Below, piece by piece: positions 19,019 to 27,916 of a DNA stretch of 64,000 nucleotides; the first letter of the stretch is position 1; each line of letters begins with the position of its first letter. The notes below the pieces were generated by a model. The model was given only the letters and a program-made list of their open reading frames with translations, was not told the origin of the DNA and ran no database searches. Where the stretch lies: assembly GCF_000526635.1 (NCBI RefSeq), contig NZ_JAGL01000010.1:112-64111 (forward strand), in the 5' to 3' direction. The stretch is from Aminobacter sp. J41 (GTDB lineage Bacteria; Pseudomonadota; Alphaproteobacteria; Rhizobiales; Rhizobiaceae). The translations under genes and the position numbers were made by a program.

Positions 19019-20152
19019 ATGGCAACCCAGCGTATCCTCGACTTCCTTGCCACCCGACGACCGGCTGGTCCGTGCCTTGTTGTCGACCTCGACGTGGTCC
19101 AGGAGAACTACCGCGCCTTCGAGCGCGCGCTGCCCTATTCTAAGATCTACTACGCCGTGAAGGCCAACCCGGCGCCGGAGATCCTGCGCCTGCTGGCTTC
19201 GCTCGGCTCCTGCTTCGACACCGCATCGGTCAACGAGATCGAGATGGCGCTCGACGCCGGCGCGACCGCTGACCGCATCAGCTACGGCAACACCATCAAG
19301 AAGGAGCGCGACGTCGCGCGCGCCTACGAACTCGGCATTCGCCTGTTCGCCGTCGACTCCGTCGAGGAGGTCGAGAAGATCGCGCGCGCTGCTCCGGGCA
19401 GCCGCGTCTTCTGCCGCGTCCTCACCGATGGCGAAGGTGCCGAGTGGCCGCTGTCGCGCAAGTTCGGCTGCGTCCCGGCGATGGCCGTCGACGTGCTGCG
19501 TCATGCGCGCTCCCTCGGCCTCGACGCCTACGGCGTGTCGTTCCACGTTGGCTCGCAGCAGACCAACCTGGACGCCTGGGACCGCGCGCTCGGCGACGCC
19601 AAGATGGTGTTCGACACGCTCGCGAACGAGGGCATCGTCCTGCGCATGGTCAACATGGGCGGCGGCTTCCCGACCCGCTACCTGCGCGATGTGCCGGCGG
19701 CTTCGGCCTACGGCGAGGCGATCTTCGAGGCGCTGTCGCGTCACTTCGGCAATCGTCTGCCGGAGACGATCATCGAGCCGGGCCGCGGCATGGTGGGCAA
19801 TGCCGGCGTCATCAAGTCGGAAGTCGTGCTGATCTCCAAAAAGGCTGACAACGACAACGTGCGCTGGGTCTACCTCGACATCGGCAAGTTCGGCGGTCTC
19901 GCCGAGACGATGGACGAGGCGATCCGCTACCCGATTGCAACGCCGCACGACGGCGATGCGACCGCGCCCTGCATCCTCGCCGGCCCGACCTGCGACTCGG
20001 CGGACGTTCTGTACGAGAAGACCCCGTATCCGCTGCCGCTGTCGCTGAGCATCGGTGACGAGGTGCTGATCGCCGGCACCGGCGCCTACACGACGACCTA
20101 CTCGGCGGTCGCGTTCAACGGGTTCGAGCCGCTGCGCGCCTACGTCATCTGA
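19019..20152 (+). CDS. Type III PLP ornithine/lysine decarboxylase
   Basis: The 377-residue enzyme has the alanine-racemase-like fold of group IV decarboxylases. The PLP lysine is in YYAVKANP (about K45). HVGSQQ, the glycine loop GGGFP, EPGRGMVGNAG and the substrate-end motif GPTCDSADVLYE with the catalytic cysteine follow in order. It decarboxylates ornithine to putrescine and/or lysine to cadaverine. It is too short and lacks the features of diaminopimelate decarboxylase. The ATG follows GGAGAA by five bases. The leader upstream suggests polyamine-responsive control. Confidence 0.9.
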   Translation: MATQRILDFLATRRPAGPCLVVDLDVVQENYRAFERALPYSKIYYAVKANPAPEILRLLASLGSCFDTASVNEIEMALDAGATADRISYGNTIKKERDVARAYELGIRLFAVDSVEEVEKIARAAPGSRVFCRVLTDGEGAEWPLSRKFGCVPAMAVDVLRHARSLGLDAYGVSFHVGSQQTNLDAWDRALGDAKMVFDTLANEGIVLRMVNMGGGFPTRYLRDVPAASAYGEAIFEALSRHFGNRLPETIIEPGRGMVGNAGVIKSEVVLISKKADNDNVRWVYLDIGKFGGLAETMDEAIRYPIATPHDGDATAPCILAGPTCDSADVLYEKTPYPLPLSLSIGDEVLIAGTGAYTTTYSAVAFNGFEPLRAYVI

Positions 20153-20181
20153 CGCAGGGCTTTCAGGCGATCCGAACAAGC

Positions 20182-20204
20182 GCCAGGCGGGCCATCCGCC
20201 TGGC
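20182..20204 (+). other. Strong intercistronic hairpin
   Basis: GCCAGGCGG and CCGCCTGGC form a perfect 9-bp stem with a 5-base loop 29 bases after the decarboxylase stop. There is no following T-run, so it is more likely a 3'-end stabiliser or Rho-dependent site than a classic terminator. Confidence 0.4.
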
Positions 20205-20249
20205 GAAGCTCACCCTGAAATCAGGCCTATTCTTCAAGGACGCTGAAAG

Positions 20250-20816
20250 ATGTCCACGCAGGCTGCCGTCATCTCCGTTCCCTCTATCGCGATCGCTGCC
20301 GAAAGCGCGCAGGATGTTGCCGCGCGCGAGGCGCTGCTCGACCGCGCGATGGGGCGCATGCGCAAGCGCAAGTCGTCGGAAAAGTTGCGCCGCGGCCGGC
20401 TGCCGGCTGAGGGCCTCGCCTTCTCTGCGAAGGACGAGAATGGCATGCTGGTCGGCACCGTGCGCCTCTGGAACGTTCAGGCAGGCGAGGGCGGACCGGC
20501 GGCGCTGCTGCTCGGACCGCTTGCGGTCGATCCGTCGCTGAAGGGCGCGGGCATCGGCTCGGCTCTGATGCAGCACGCGATTGCGGAGGCTGCGCGGCTT
20601 GGCCACGGCGCGATCCTGCTGGTCGGCGATGCGCCTTATTACGCGCGCTTCGGCTTCAGCGCGGATCGCACCGGCAAACTGTCGATGCCTGGACCTTATG
20701 AGCGTCACCGTTTCCTCGCGCTCGAGCTGCGTGCTGGTGCGCTTGACGGTGCGCGCGGCGTGCTGCGCGCCTCTGGCAGAAAAGCAAAGCCCGCGCACGA
20801 GGCGCGGGCTGCCTGA
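20250..20816 (+). CDS. GNAT family N-acetyltransferase (YhbS-like)
   Basis: The 188-residue protein matches the YhbS-type GNAT fold. The acetyl-CoA loop is LLGPLAVDPSLKGAGIGSALM, and the GDAPYYARFGFSAD block is typical of this subgroup. No signal peptide or membrane segment is seen. It follows the decarboxylase by 97 bases with a hairpin between them; co-transcription is possible and a polyamine substrate is conceivable but unproven. The 3' end of the gene doubles as the terminator stem of the convergent small secreted protein gene. Confidence 0.85.
   Translation: MSTQAAVISVPSIAIAAESAQDVAAREALLDRAMGRMRKRKSSEKLRRGRLPAEGLAFSAKDENGMLVGTVRLWNVQAGEGGPAALLLGPLAVDPSLKGAGIGSALMQHAIAEAARLGHGAILLVGDAPYYARFGFSADRTGKLSMPGPYERHRFLALELRAGALDGARGVLRASGRKAKPAHEARAA
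20780..20812 (-). terminator. Terminator of the small secreted protein gene
   Basis: AGCCCGCGC (20788-20796) pairs with GCGCGGGCT (20802-20810). On the minus strand it is followed by TTTGCTTTT. It lies within the last codons of the convergent GNAT gene. Confidence 0.7.
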
Positions 20817-20836
20817 CTTCCAAAACTGTCCGACGA

Positions 20837-21160
20837 TCAGTCGGTGACGGTGTAGGATGCCGTCTCGCAAAGGTCGGTGGTGTCCTCGATAGCGTCGCCA
20901 TCGTCGAACACGATGCGCAGGTCGTACTCGCAGGCGCGGCGGCCGTCGGCGATGGTCACGTTGACGGTCTCGCCCGATCCGAGGACGTCCGTGCCGAGGA
21001 TGTCCTCCTCCCAGCTCTTGACGTTCGACGGCGACGCATAGAGCTCGGTGATGACAAAGCTGCTCTTGTTGATCAGCTTGAACACCATGTCCTCAGCCAT
21101 CGCCGAAGTCGGCAGAATTGCCAGCGCCGCAAGAGCCGGCAGGTACCTCAGAAAACGCAT
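20837..21160 (-). CDS. Small secreted protein of unknown function
   Basis: The 107-residue precursor has a clear signal peptide ending in TSAMA (about residue 22). The ~85-residue mature part is acidic, with two cysteines (in RRACEYDL and DLCETAS) that could form a disulfide. The mature start VFKLINKSSFVITELYASPS resembles a small beta-sandwich common in Rhizobiales genomes. I do not know a function. It is monocistronic, with its own terminator downstream and the SCP2 gene's terminator upstream. Confidence 0.7.
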   Translation of the reverse strand: MRFLRYLPALAALAILPTSAMAEDMVFKLINKSSFVITELYASPSNVKSWEEDILGTDVLGSGETVNVTIADGRRACEYDLRIVFDDGDAIEDTTDLCETASYTVTD

Positions 21161-21231
21161 TAGATGCTCCCCAAAAGAAATTTACGCTGGGTCACTTACG
21201 ACCTTCGCGTGTGCCGTGAAAGGGGAGCTCA

Positions 21232-21258
21232 AGTAAAAAAGCGGCCGGTTGGCCGCCT
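21232..21258 (-). terminator. Terminator of the SCP2-like gene
   Basis: GCGGCC (21241-21246) and GGCCGC (21251-21256) with loop GGTT are followed on the minus strand by six T residues. This is a textbook intrinsic terminator 20 bases past the SCP2 stop. Confidence 0.8.
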
Positions 21259-21277
21259 TTCCCGAAAAATTCCTGGA

Positions 21278-21559
21278 TCAGATCACCTGGCTCAGCTGCA
21301 TGGCGATCGACATGTCGCCAGCGACCTTGATCTTACCGGTCATGAAAGCCATCGTCGGGTTCAGTTCGCCCGCGATCAGGTCCTCAAAATTGTCCTTCGA
21401 GATGGTGATCGTGCAGTCGGCATCAGCATCAGTGGTGGTGACGTTCTGACCGTCGATGACGATCACGCCGTCGCTGCCGAGATCGAACTTCACCGACTTG
21501 CTGAAGCCGGAGCCGGAAACCTTTTCGCGGATCTTCTCTGCAATAGCATCAAGGCTCAT
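21278..21559 (-). CDS. SCP2 sterol-binding-domain protein
   Basis: The 93-residue single-domain protein has the SCP2 layout: VKFDLGSDGVIVIDG, CTITISKDNFEDLIAGELNPTMAF split around a turn, and the GKIKVAGDMSIAMQL end. SCP2 domains bind lipids or acyl-CoA in a hydrophobic tunnel. The start MSLDAIAEKIR is preceded on the coding strand by GGGAG; a start 17 codons upstream lacks this. It is cytoplasmic and sits 75 bases after the MarR gene, with which it may be co-transcribed. Confidence 0.88.
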   Translation of the reverse strand: MSLDAIAEKIREKVSGSGFSKSVKFDLGSDGVIVIDGQNVTTTDADADCTITISKDNFEDLIAGELNPTMAFMTGKIKVAGDMSIAMQLSQVI

Positions 21560-21633
21560 CGTGTACTCCCATCCGGGCCTTCCGGCCTCCCAATTGAACG
21601 ATGGGAACACATAACAAGTAATTGACGTTTACG

Positions 21634-22149
21634 TCAACGTGAAGATGTGGACTTGTGTTCGGTATCGAGCAGACGATCAAGAAGCTCTATGAGCTTGTCG
21701 CGGGCTTCCCTGCCGCCGAGGCGGTCAACGAAACGCTGCTCGTGTGTCTTCCAGATGGCGAGCATCCTCTCCGCGAACCGATGGCCTTCCGGCGTCAGAT
21801 GCAGCGAATGAGAGCGCTTGTCGTTGGCCGACTTGCGCCGCTCCGCGAGGCCGCGGCGTTCCAGTCCGTCCATCAGCGCAACGAAATTGGCGCGCTTGAT
21901 GCCGAGCCGCTCGGCGACTTCAGTCTGCTTGAGGCCCGGTGAGCGGGCGATCAGCACGAGAACGGAAAATTCAGCGGGGCGGAGCCGCAGCTCGGAAAAT
22001 GTCTCCAGGAAGTCCTGGAATACGAGCAGCTGCGCGAGGCGCAGCTTGTAGCCGATGATGTCCTCAATATCGGGAACCGACAGCTTGCGTAATGCCTCCG
22101 CCTCGTCGGATTGGCTGTCGGAAGGTGGACTGCTTTCTGCGCTCGTCAT
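21634..22149 (-). CDS. MarR family transcriptional regulator
   Basis: The 171-residue protein has a winged helix-turn-helix of the MarR type: PGLKQTEVAERLGIKRANF as recognition region and RRKSANDKRSHSLHLTPEG as the beta-wing. The dimerisation helices flank it. It is upstream of and in line with the SCP2 gene, which it may control; aromatic or lipid ligands are typical for the family but cannot be named here. It separates the flagellar region from the housekeeping genes. Confidence 0.9.
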   Translation of the reverse strand: MTSAESSPPSDSQSDEAEALRKLSVPDIEDIIGYKLRLAQLLVFQDFLETFSELRLRPAEFSVLVLIARSPGLKQTEVAERLGIKRANFVALMDGLERRGLAERRKSANDKRSHSLHLTPEGHRFAERMLAIWKTHEQRFVDRLGGREARDKLIELLDRLLDTEHKSTSSR

Positions 22150-22280
22150 GTGTCTCCGGCACCTCGACTATGCGTCTGCAGATCGGAAGCTACGCCCGCC
22201 CGAATCGCGGCTCCCACATGCTGTGTTTCACCGCTATCACAACTGGTGGCCGATCAACAGTAATCGTCAAGTGTGCCGCA

Positions 22281-22772
22281 CTAACGAGGTGCTTCTGACG
22301 CCGCCGTCTTGGTTTGACTGGTGCCGACCTGGTCCTTGGGCAGATAGTCGATCTGTTCGACCAGAATCTCTCGGATCAGATCTTCGCCGATCCTCTCATT
22401 GAGACCTGCGCGCAGCGTCTCGCGGAAGCTGTCGACGTCGAAGTTCTTGCGCGAGGTGAAGTCGATTTCCGGATGGCCGTAGAGGTGCGTGTAGACGAGG
22501 TCGCTAAGCAGCGCCTCGGCCGGCAGCTTCAGCTGTGCCAGCCTCTTCCCCTCGGCGGTGTAGACGAGGCGGGCAAGGAAGTAACCGTGAACCTTGCCGT
22601 TCTCGAAGATGGGTACCGAGATGATGCCGGTCCGCACGTAGTCCAGGCCGGCGAACGCGGTCGCCTGGGCCTCTTCTTCCGTGTCATCCTTCGTAGCCGA
22701 CTGGAAGGAGAAGATCAGCGCGCCCGTCGTGGCGATGCTGATCCACAGTGCGGCCGCCATCAGTTTGATCAT
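22281..22772 (-). CDS. Membrane-anchored flagellar-operon protein, possibly FliL-like
   Basis: The 163-residue protein has one N-terminal transmembrane helix (5-23) and a periplasmic domain, a FliL-like layout. The segment ISVPIFENGKVHGYF starts a beta-rich region, and a helix FRETLRAGLNERIGEDLI leads into the strand EILVEQIDYL, like the C-terminal half of FliL. I recognise no family securely. It overlaps the FlgN-like gene by four bases and is the last gene of the flhA operon, so a role in the flagellar basal body is likely. A true fliL is present separately. Confidence 0.65.
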   Translation of the reverse strand: MIKLMAAALWISIATTGALIFSFQSATKDDTEEEAQATAFAGLDYVRTGIISVPIFENGKVHGYFLARLVYTAEGKRLAQLKLPAEALLSDLVYTHLYGHPEIDFTSRKNFDVDSFRETLRAGLNERIGEDLIREILVEQIDYLPKDQVGTSQTKTAASEAPR

Positions 22773-23182
22773 TGAGTCGATGCCATGTGGCCGAATTCGC
22801 TTGCGGAGTAGGTGCCGTCAGCCTCGGCGCGCTGAATGGCATCCTGCATCAGTTCGGCAACCTCGTTCACCGCATTGAGGTGGGCGAGGATGGCGCGCTC
22901 GTTGAGGGCGAGCTTTTCGCGCAGCCGCTTGATATCGTCGTAGTGCTGCGCCTGCAACGTGGCGGCACCAAGAGACGAGATTGCCTTGTTCAGTTCGTAG
23001 AGATAGCGGCTCTTGCGAGCATTCGAGCCCTTGATGTCGAAGCGGATGTCGGTGCGGATGGCAGCGGTTTCGGCTTCGACCGTTTCCTCGATGCGACTCA
23101 AAATTGCAGACAGGTTCATGAGCGCAGCTCCAGCCTCAGCGCTGGGAGCTCCTGTTCGCATGAAATCTGGTGCGTCCTGCAT
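22769..23182 (-). CDS. FlgN-like helical flagellar chaperone candidate
   Basis: The ~137-residue protein is almost wholly helical, with heptad-like segments LMNLSAILSRIEETVEAET and the KAISSLGAATLQAQHYDD to LNAVNEVAELMQDAI stretch. Size, helix content and location fit FlgN, the export chaperone of the hook-filament junction proteins FlgK and FlgL. Similarity is by pattern, not by a diagnostic motif. The start is uncertain: the ATG at 23182 is given, while a TTG at 23221 overlapping the flgJ stop is possible. It is translationally coupled to the following gene by ATGA-type overlap. Confidence 0.6.
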   Translation of the reverse strand: MQDAPDFMRTGAPSAEAGAALMNLSAILSRIEETVEAETAAIRTDIRFDIKGSNARKSRYLYELNKAISSLGAATLQAQHYDDIKRLREKLALNERAILAHLNAVNEVAELMQDAIQRAEADGTYSASEFGHMASTQ

Positions 23183-23217
23183 ATAGCTTTTCTCATCTGA
23201 CTCAAATTGTTGGGGGC

Positions 23218-23757
23218 TCAAATTTCGGCGGTTGCAGTTGCAGAACGGTCCTGGCTGACCGCTTGCGCAATCGTCCGCTGAATCTCATCGAGGAGGGCTG
23301 CCGACTTCAGCGCCTGAATGTCGGTGTCGGTCTCGCTGGTGGTCTCAGCGGCGGATGCGCCCTGCTGGTCATCCTTGTTGTAGTAGTTGTTCAGGATGCG
23401 CTCGGCGATGCCGATGCCGCCGGTCTCGGCGAGTTGATTAGCGAGCTGTTCGGCCATCATGGAGTGCCACATCTCGCCCGCCAGTCCCTCGCCGTAGACC
23501 GACTCCGTATCCTTCGGCAGCATGGACTGCAGGAATGTCTGCAGCACCAGGGCCTCGAACTTCATGAAGGCATCAGAACGGGGATTCCTGGCGGGCGCAG
23601 AGGACTGGATGTCGCCGGCCCCGGCGATGCTGAACTCTGCTCCGGCATTCCGTGCTGCCGCATGTGCAGCGAGCTTCTCGCGCGCCGCGTCGGCTGCAGC
23701 CGGATCGGCAGCACGCACGACATCGAGCACTAGATCGCTCTGCAAGGGAACGGCCAA
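23218..23757 (-). CDS. flgJ: Rod-binding protein, FlgJ N-terminal type
   Basis: The 179-residue protein contains the FlgJ rod-binding domain at about 63-125 (FEALVLQTFLQSMLP, GLAGEMWHSMMAEQLANQLA, IAERIL) but no C-terminal muramidase domain. It would scaffold rod assembly in the periplasm. A separate lytic transglycosylase gene at 33492-34076 may supply wall opening. The start is TTG behind GGGAGAT with five-base spacing. It lies in the flhA-fliR-fliJ-flgJ order. Confidence 0.78.
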   Translation of the reverse strand: MAVPLQSDLVLDVVRAADPAAADAAREKLAAHAAARNAGAEFSIAGAGDIQSSAPARNPRSDAFMKFEALVLQTFLQSMLPKDTESVYGEGLAGEMWHSMMAEQLANQLAETGGIGIAERILNNYYNKDDQQGASAAETTSETDTDIQALKSAALLDEIQRTIAQAVSQDRSATATAEI

Positions 23758-23815
23758 GGGTTATCTCCCGCTTGATCTGATGTCGCTAATATGGCGCGAC
23801 AAGCTTGTGGCAGGC

Positions 23816-24202
23816 TTACTTTGGGGTACCCAAGCTGCGCTCAATAATTTCGAGACGCGCCTTCTCTTCTTCTTCACGTTCCTCCAACTGGGCGGCCTCC
23901 CGCCACGCTTCCTCGACGCGCTTGGTGCGGGCGGTCGCAGCGGCAACGAGCTTCGCTTCCTCCTGTGCCAGCACTTTTTCATGCTCTTCGCGGGCAACCG
24001 CCGCACCAATGCGGCGGTTGTAGATGTCCGGGAAAAGGCCGGGCATCGGCGACGCTCGGTTCAGCGAATCCAGAAGTTCCGCTGCGTCCTGCCTTGCCTT
24101 CTGCGCTTCCGTCAGATGCTGGGCGTGGCGGGTCTCGTGGAGACCCTTGATCTGCTTTTGCAGCCGGATGAGCCGTTTCAAGCGGCCGGCACGCGATTCC
24201 AT
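23816..24202 (-). CDS. fliJ: FliJ-like export-apparatus coiled-coil protein
   Basis: The 128-residue protein is one long charged coiled coil: RAGRLKRLIRLQKQIKG, the KVLAQEEAKLVAAATAR middle and the EEREEEEKARLEIIERSL end. FliJ has this build and links the FliI ATPase ring to FlhA. FliJ diverges rapidly in sequence, so the call rests on size, coiled-coil pattern and the position just after fliR. The ATG behind GGGAGG eight bases upstream is used; it lies four bases past the fliR stop. Confidence 0.68.
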   Translation of the reverse strand: MESRAGRLKRLIRLQKQIKGLHETRHAQHLTEAQKARQDAAELLDSLNRASPMPGLFPDIYNRRIGAAVAREEHEKVLAQEEAKLVAAATARTKRVEEAWREAAQLEEREEEEKARLEIIERSLGTPK

Positions 24203-24206
24203 GGCA

Positions 24207-24965
24207 TCAACCTCCCAAGGTTGTTGGCAGGAAGCCGTCGGCAAACAGCGACAGCATGATGCCGATACCGAAGTAAAGCATGATGAGGCCGCCCGCGACG
24301 GTGAAGGGCAGGGACACGAAGTATACGGGGATGTGCGGCGCCAGCTTGTTGATGAGGCCGATCGTCAGGTTCGCAAGGATCGCGTAGGCGATGAAGGGGC
24401 TCGCAAGGCGCAGCGTCAGGTAGAAGGATTGCGCAAGCGTATCGGTGAGATCGATCAGCGCGCCCTGGGCGTCGAACAGATTTCCAACCGGTGCGACCTG
24501 GTAGGAGATGATCAGCGCCTTCACGACCTCGTGGTGAAAGTCGAAGGCGAAGAGCACGATCAGGGCGCAGAGCGTGATAATGGCCGCGAGTGCCGGCTGC
24601 GGCTCGGCTTCTTCCACAATCGTGCCCGGAATGCCGCCGAGGCCTATCGCGTTCGCGATGACCGACCCGGCAAACTGCAGGGCGAGAACATAGAAGCGGG
24701 TTACGAGGCCCATTGTGGCGCCGATCAGCAGCTCGGAGCCCACCAGCAGAACCTTGGACGAGGCCTGACCGCCGGTATGCGGCAGGATCGCGTCCCACAG
24801 ATGCGCCAGCATGGCCCAAGTAATCGCGAGAGCCGCGAACAGCCGTATGTGTGGTGCAACTCTCGCGCTGGAGAGGCCCGGCATCAGCATGAAGCAGGCC
24901 CCGATCCGGCAGAATGCGAGGAAGGCCGAGAACGCGATAGCGTCGAGCGGCAGGCTTGGCAGCAT
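24207..24965 (-). CDS. fliR: Flagellar export gate protein FliR
   Basis: The 252-residue protein has about six transmembrane helices and the family landmarks RIGACFMLMPGL near the start, the GLGGIPGTIVEEA segment, and the FIAYAILANLTIGLINKL segment toward the C-terminus. With FliP and FliQ it forms the core of the type III export gate in the inner membrane. It lies 10 bases after flhA and is followed at four bases by the FliJ-like gene. Confidence 0.93.
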   Translation of the reverse strand: MLPSLPLDAIAFSAFLAFCRIGACFMLMPGLSSARVAPHIRLFAALAITWAMLAHLWDAILPHTGGQASSKVLLVGSELLIGATMGLVTRFYVLALQFAGSVIANAIGLGGIPGTIVEEAEPQPALAAIITLCALIVLFAFDFHHEVVKALIISYQVAPVGNLFDAQGALIDLTDTLAQSFYLTLRLASPFIAYAILANLTIGLINKLAPHIPVYFVSLPFTVAGGLIMLYFGIGIMLSLFADGFLPTTLGG

Positions 24966-24974
24966 TCTCCCGCC

Positions 24975-27062
24975 TTACGAGATCGAGCCGAGCACGCGAA
25001 CCTCCACGCCGCGTGCGATCTCGACGTGAGACAGGACGGGCAGAGTCGGGAACAGGCGCTCGACGATCATGCGGACGTAAGGCCGCGCATCCGGTGCCGT
25101 GACGAGGACAAAGCGCTCGCCGGCGTCGAGATGCTGGCGCACCGCCTTGGTCATTTCGTTGCCGAACTCCTCGAGAAGGCGCGGGTCGATGTCGAACTCG
25201 CGAATCTCGCCCTTCTGGTCGCGCTTCAGGGCTTGATGGAATGCCAGGTCCCAGCGATTGCCGAGACGCAGGACCTTTAGCACGCCGCCTTCGGTGAGGT
25301 CGCCGCAAATCTGCTGCGCCATGCGGATGCGCACATGTTCGACGATCTGCTCGGTGCGGCGAACATGCGGCGCAATCTCGGCGATCGCCTCGATGATGAG
25401 GTGCAGGTTGCGGATCGAGATGCGCTCGGCAAGCAGCAGCTTCAATACGGCCTGCAGGCCCGGATAGGAAATGTGCGAGGTGCAGATCTCGTCGATCAGC
25501 TTGCGGTATTCCTGGTCCTGCCGCTCGATCAGCGCCTTCATGTCCTTGTAGGACAGGAGCTGCGGCAGGTTGTTGCGGATTACTTCCGACAGATGCGTGA
25601 GCAGCACCGACAAGTTGTCGGCGAAGGTGTAGCGCTCGCGCTTCAGATCTTCAGCGAAGGCTTCCGACACCGAGTAGGCGCGCATGCCGAAGGCCGGCTC
25701 CCGGACTTCCTCGCCGGGGATCTGCGGCAGCGGACCGTTGCCGAGCAGGACCATGACCTCGCCGACGCGCATGTGGTATTCGGCAACCACGGTGCCGTGG
25801 ATCTTGATCTGGTAGGCCTTCGGCGGGATCGTGAAGTCGTCGGTGAGCTTTACCTCCGGCACGACGAAGCCGTACTGCGTCGCGAACTTCTTGCGCATCT
25901 TGCCCATGCGGAACGCCAGTTCCTGCTGGGAGGTCAGAAGGCGCGTGGACAGCTGCTTGCCGACGAGGAGCTCAATCTCCGGGGTCTTCAGCGACGCCTT
26001 GATCGACTGCTTCTCCTCTTCGACCTTTGCCTGTGCCGTCTGACGTTCGGCGGCAGCGGCAGCTTCAGCCTGCTTCTTCCGCTGAAGCGGAATGAAGTAG
26101 GCAACCGCGCCCATGGCCAGCGCCAGGGCGAAGAACGGGATCGCCGGCAGGCCCGGCATCAGGCCAAGCGCGCCGATCAGCACAGCGGCGACCGAGAGTG
26201 CGCGGGGGTAGGCACCGAGCTGACCGAACACGGCCTCGTCGGTCGCACCACGTGTACCGCCCTTGGAAACGACGAGGCCGGCGGAGAGCGAGACGATCAG
26301 CGCCGGGATCTGAGTCGCCAGACCGTCACCGACCGACAGCTTGACGAAGACATCGGCGGATTCGGACATCGCCATGCCGTGGCGCGTGTAGCCGATCGCG
26401 ATGCCGCCGATGATGTTGATGGCGGTAATGATGAGGCCGGCGATCGCATCGCCGCGCACGAACTTCGACGCGCCGTCCATCGCGCCGAAGAAGGAGGATT
26501 CCTCTTCCAGTTCGCGACGGCGCTTCTGCGCTTCCTTGTCGTCGATGATGCCGGCCGAAAGGTCGGCATCGATGGACATCTGCTTGCCGGGGATCGCGTC
26601 GAGGGTGAAACGGGCGCCGACTTCCGCGATACGGGTGGCGCCCTTGGTGATCACGATGAAGTTCACCACGATCAGGATCATGAACACGATCAGGCCGATG
26701 ACGAAGTCGCCGGCCATCACGAGATTGGAGAAACCGCCGATGACGTAACCCGCGGCGTTCACACCGTCATTGCCGTGGGACAGGATCGCGCGGGTGGTCG
26801 CGATCGACAGCGCCAGGCGCAGCATGGTGACGATCAGCAGGACGGTCGGGAACGAGGTGAAGTCGAGCGGCTTCTGCATCCACAGCGCGACCATCAGGAT
26901 CAGCACCGATACCGCCAGCGACAGGGCAAGGCCGAAGTCGATCAGGAAGGCCGGGATAGGAAGAAAGAGGATCGAAAGGATCGTGATGACGCCCATGGCG
27001 AGCGCAATGTCACGACCGTGAGTGCGAGCCAGGGGCAGGGGAGCCGAATCGATAAGCGCCAT
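24975..27062 (-). CDS. flhA: Flagellar export component FlhA
   Basis: The 695-residue protein has eight N-terminal membrane helices (to about residue 330) and a large cytoplasmic domain. The conserved FHIPEP-family loop is recognised by [20 protein letters not shown] in the membrane part, followed by [18 protein letters not shown] and the RREL-E-ESSF-GAMDGA stretch. The C-terminal domain forms the nonameric docking ring for substrates and chaperones. A shared flagellar promoter lies at 27115-27140. It starts the operon flhA-fliR-fliJ-flgJ-flgN-like-FliL-like. Confidence 0.96.
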   Translation of the reverse strand: MALIDSAPLPLARTHGRDIALAMGVITILSILFLPIPAFLIDFGLALSLAVSVLILMVALWMQKPLDFTSFPTVLLIVTMLRLALSIATTRAILSHGNDGVNAAGYVIGGFSNLVMAGDFVIGLIVFMILIVVNFIVITKGATRIAEVGARFTLDAIPGKQMSIDADLSAGIIDDKEAQKRRRELEEESSFFGAMDGASKFVRGDAIAGLIITAINIIGGIAIGYTRHGMAMSESADVFVKLSVGDGLATQIPALIVSLSAGLVVSKGGTRGATDEAVFGQLGAYPRALSVAAVLIGALGLMPGLPAIPFFALALAMGAVAYFIPLQRKKQAEAAAAAERQTAQAKVEEEKQSIKASLKTPEIELLVGKQLSTRLLTSQQELAFRMGKMRKKFATQYGFVVPEVKLTDDFTIPPKAYQIKIHGTVVAEYHMRVGEVMVLLGNGPLPQIPGEEVREPAFGMRAYSVSEAFAEDLKRERYTFADNLSVLLTHLSEVIRNNLPQLLSYKDMKALIERQDQEYRKLIDEICTSHISYPGLQAVLKLLLAERISIRNLHLIIEAIAEIAPHVRRTEQIVEHVRIRMAQQICGDLTEGGVLKVLRLGNRWDLAFHQALKRDQKGEIREFDIDPRLLEEFGNEMTKAVRQHLDAGERFVLVTAPDARPYVRMIVERLFPTLPVLSHVEIARGVEVRVLGSIS

Positions 27063-27114
27063 GAACTTCCGCCGTCATCCATCTTTCGCGCGCACGGAGC
27101 GCACACGTTGCAGG

Positions 27115-27140
27115 ACACTAGAAGGTCAAGCTTGCGCGAA
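27115..27140 (-). promoter_or_regulatory. Shared flagellar promoter block, flhA operon
   Basis: On the minus strand TTCGCGCAAG (27131-27140) is followed after 10 bases by TAGTGT (27115-27120), a TANNNT -10 element. The same two parts with the same spacing occur before flgE, fliF, flgB and the DUF1217 gene. The start of transcription would be near 27108, about 46 bases before flhA and after the fliQ stop. Confidence 0.6.
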
Positions 27141-27186
27141 GGATGTGATGCCGGAAGCCGGTGCTGGGAAGCAGCCAGATAACCGG

Positions 27187-27453
27187 TCAGAAACCGGTTT
27201 CGATGCGCTGGAACATCACGTTGGTGAAGGAGGCAATCTGCGCGCCGATGAAGGGTGCGGAGAAGGCGACGGCCAGGAGGATCGCGACGATCTTCGGGAC
27301 GAAGGTGAGCGTGATTTCCTGGATCTGCGTCAGCGCCTGGACGAAAGCGATACCGACGCCAACGAACATGGCCACAGCAACCGCCGGCCCGGATCCGGTC
27401 AAAACCGTCCAGATGGCGAATTGCGCGATGTCGAGAGCGTCGGCCTCATTCAT
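27187..27453 (-). CDS. fliQ: Flagellar export gate protein FliQ
   Basis: The 88-residue protein consists of two transmembrane helices (about 15-40 and 50-75). The loop GIAFVQALTQIQEITLTFVP between them is the FliQ/SctS signature. Four copies surround the FliP-FliR core of the export gate. Its start overlaps the flgD stop by four bases; it is the last gene of the flgE operon, with the flhA promoter following. Confidence 0.93.
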   Translation of the reverse strand: MNEADALDIAQFAIWTVLTGSGPAVAVAMFVGVGIAFVQALTQIQEITLTFVPKIVAILLAVAFSAPFIGAQIASFTNVMFQRIETGF

Positions 27454-27911
27454 GCTTCGGACTGGTCCGTATCGGAATCTGCAGGAGCGTCAGGAGCGGC
27501 AGCCGTCGCCTCGCGGACGGTGAAGCTTGCGCCCATCGGAACCTTGGTGCCGTTGTCGAGGACAAGAACGGTTCCGTCGGAGTAGACTTCGACCTGCTTT
27601 ACAATGCCGCTCGCCTTGCCGTCCATGGTTTCGACGTGGCGGCCGATCAGATCAGAGGCTTGCGTCAGGGTATTGCCCAGCAGCATCGACTGCAGCTTGT
27701 TGTTCATCTGGATCGACTGCTCGACCTGCGAAAACGTCGCAAGCTGGGCGACATAGTCCGTCGATTCCATCGGAGCCGTCGGATCCTGGTTCTTCATCTG
27801 GGCGACGAGCAGCTTGAGGAACGACTGGTAGTCGACCGTCTGGGCGCTAAGGGCGCTGGCCGACGACGTTGCGGTTGCGCTCGTCGTGGAACTGACTGCA
27901 GACACTGTCAT
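27450..27911 (-). CDS. flgD: Hook-capping protein FlgD
   Basis: The 153-residue protein has the N-terminal FlgD block YQSFLKLLVAQMKNQDPTAP with MESTDYVAQLATFSQVEQS, which caps the growing hook. The C-terminal part is much shorter than in enteric FlgD, which lacks nothing essential in other Rhizobiales. A Ser/Ala/Thr-rich N-terminus serves as export signal. It lies between flbT and fliQ, the usual rhizobial order. Confidence 0.93.
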   Translation of the reverse strand: MTVSAVSSTTSATATSSASALSAQTVDYQSFLKLLVAQMKNQDPTAPMESTDYVAQLATFSQVEQSIQMNNKLQSMLLGNTLTQASDLIGRHVETMDGKASGIVKQVEVYSDGTVLVLDNGTKVPMGASFTVREATAAAPDAPADSDTDQSEA

Positions 27912-27916
27912 CGTCG

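Noticed and set aside
25335-27182. 615-codon plus-strand open frame opposite flhA
   Set aside because: FlhA on the other strand is unmistakable; the translation is rich in D/R/H/Q repeats typical of a shadow frame.
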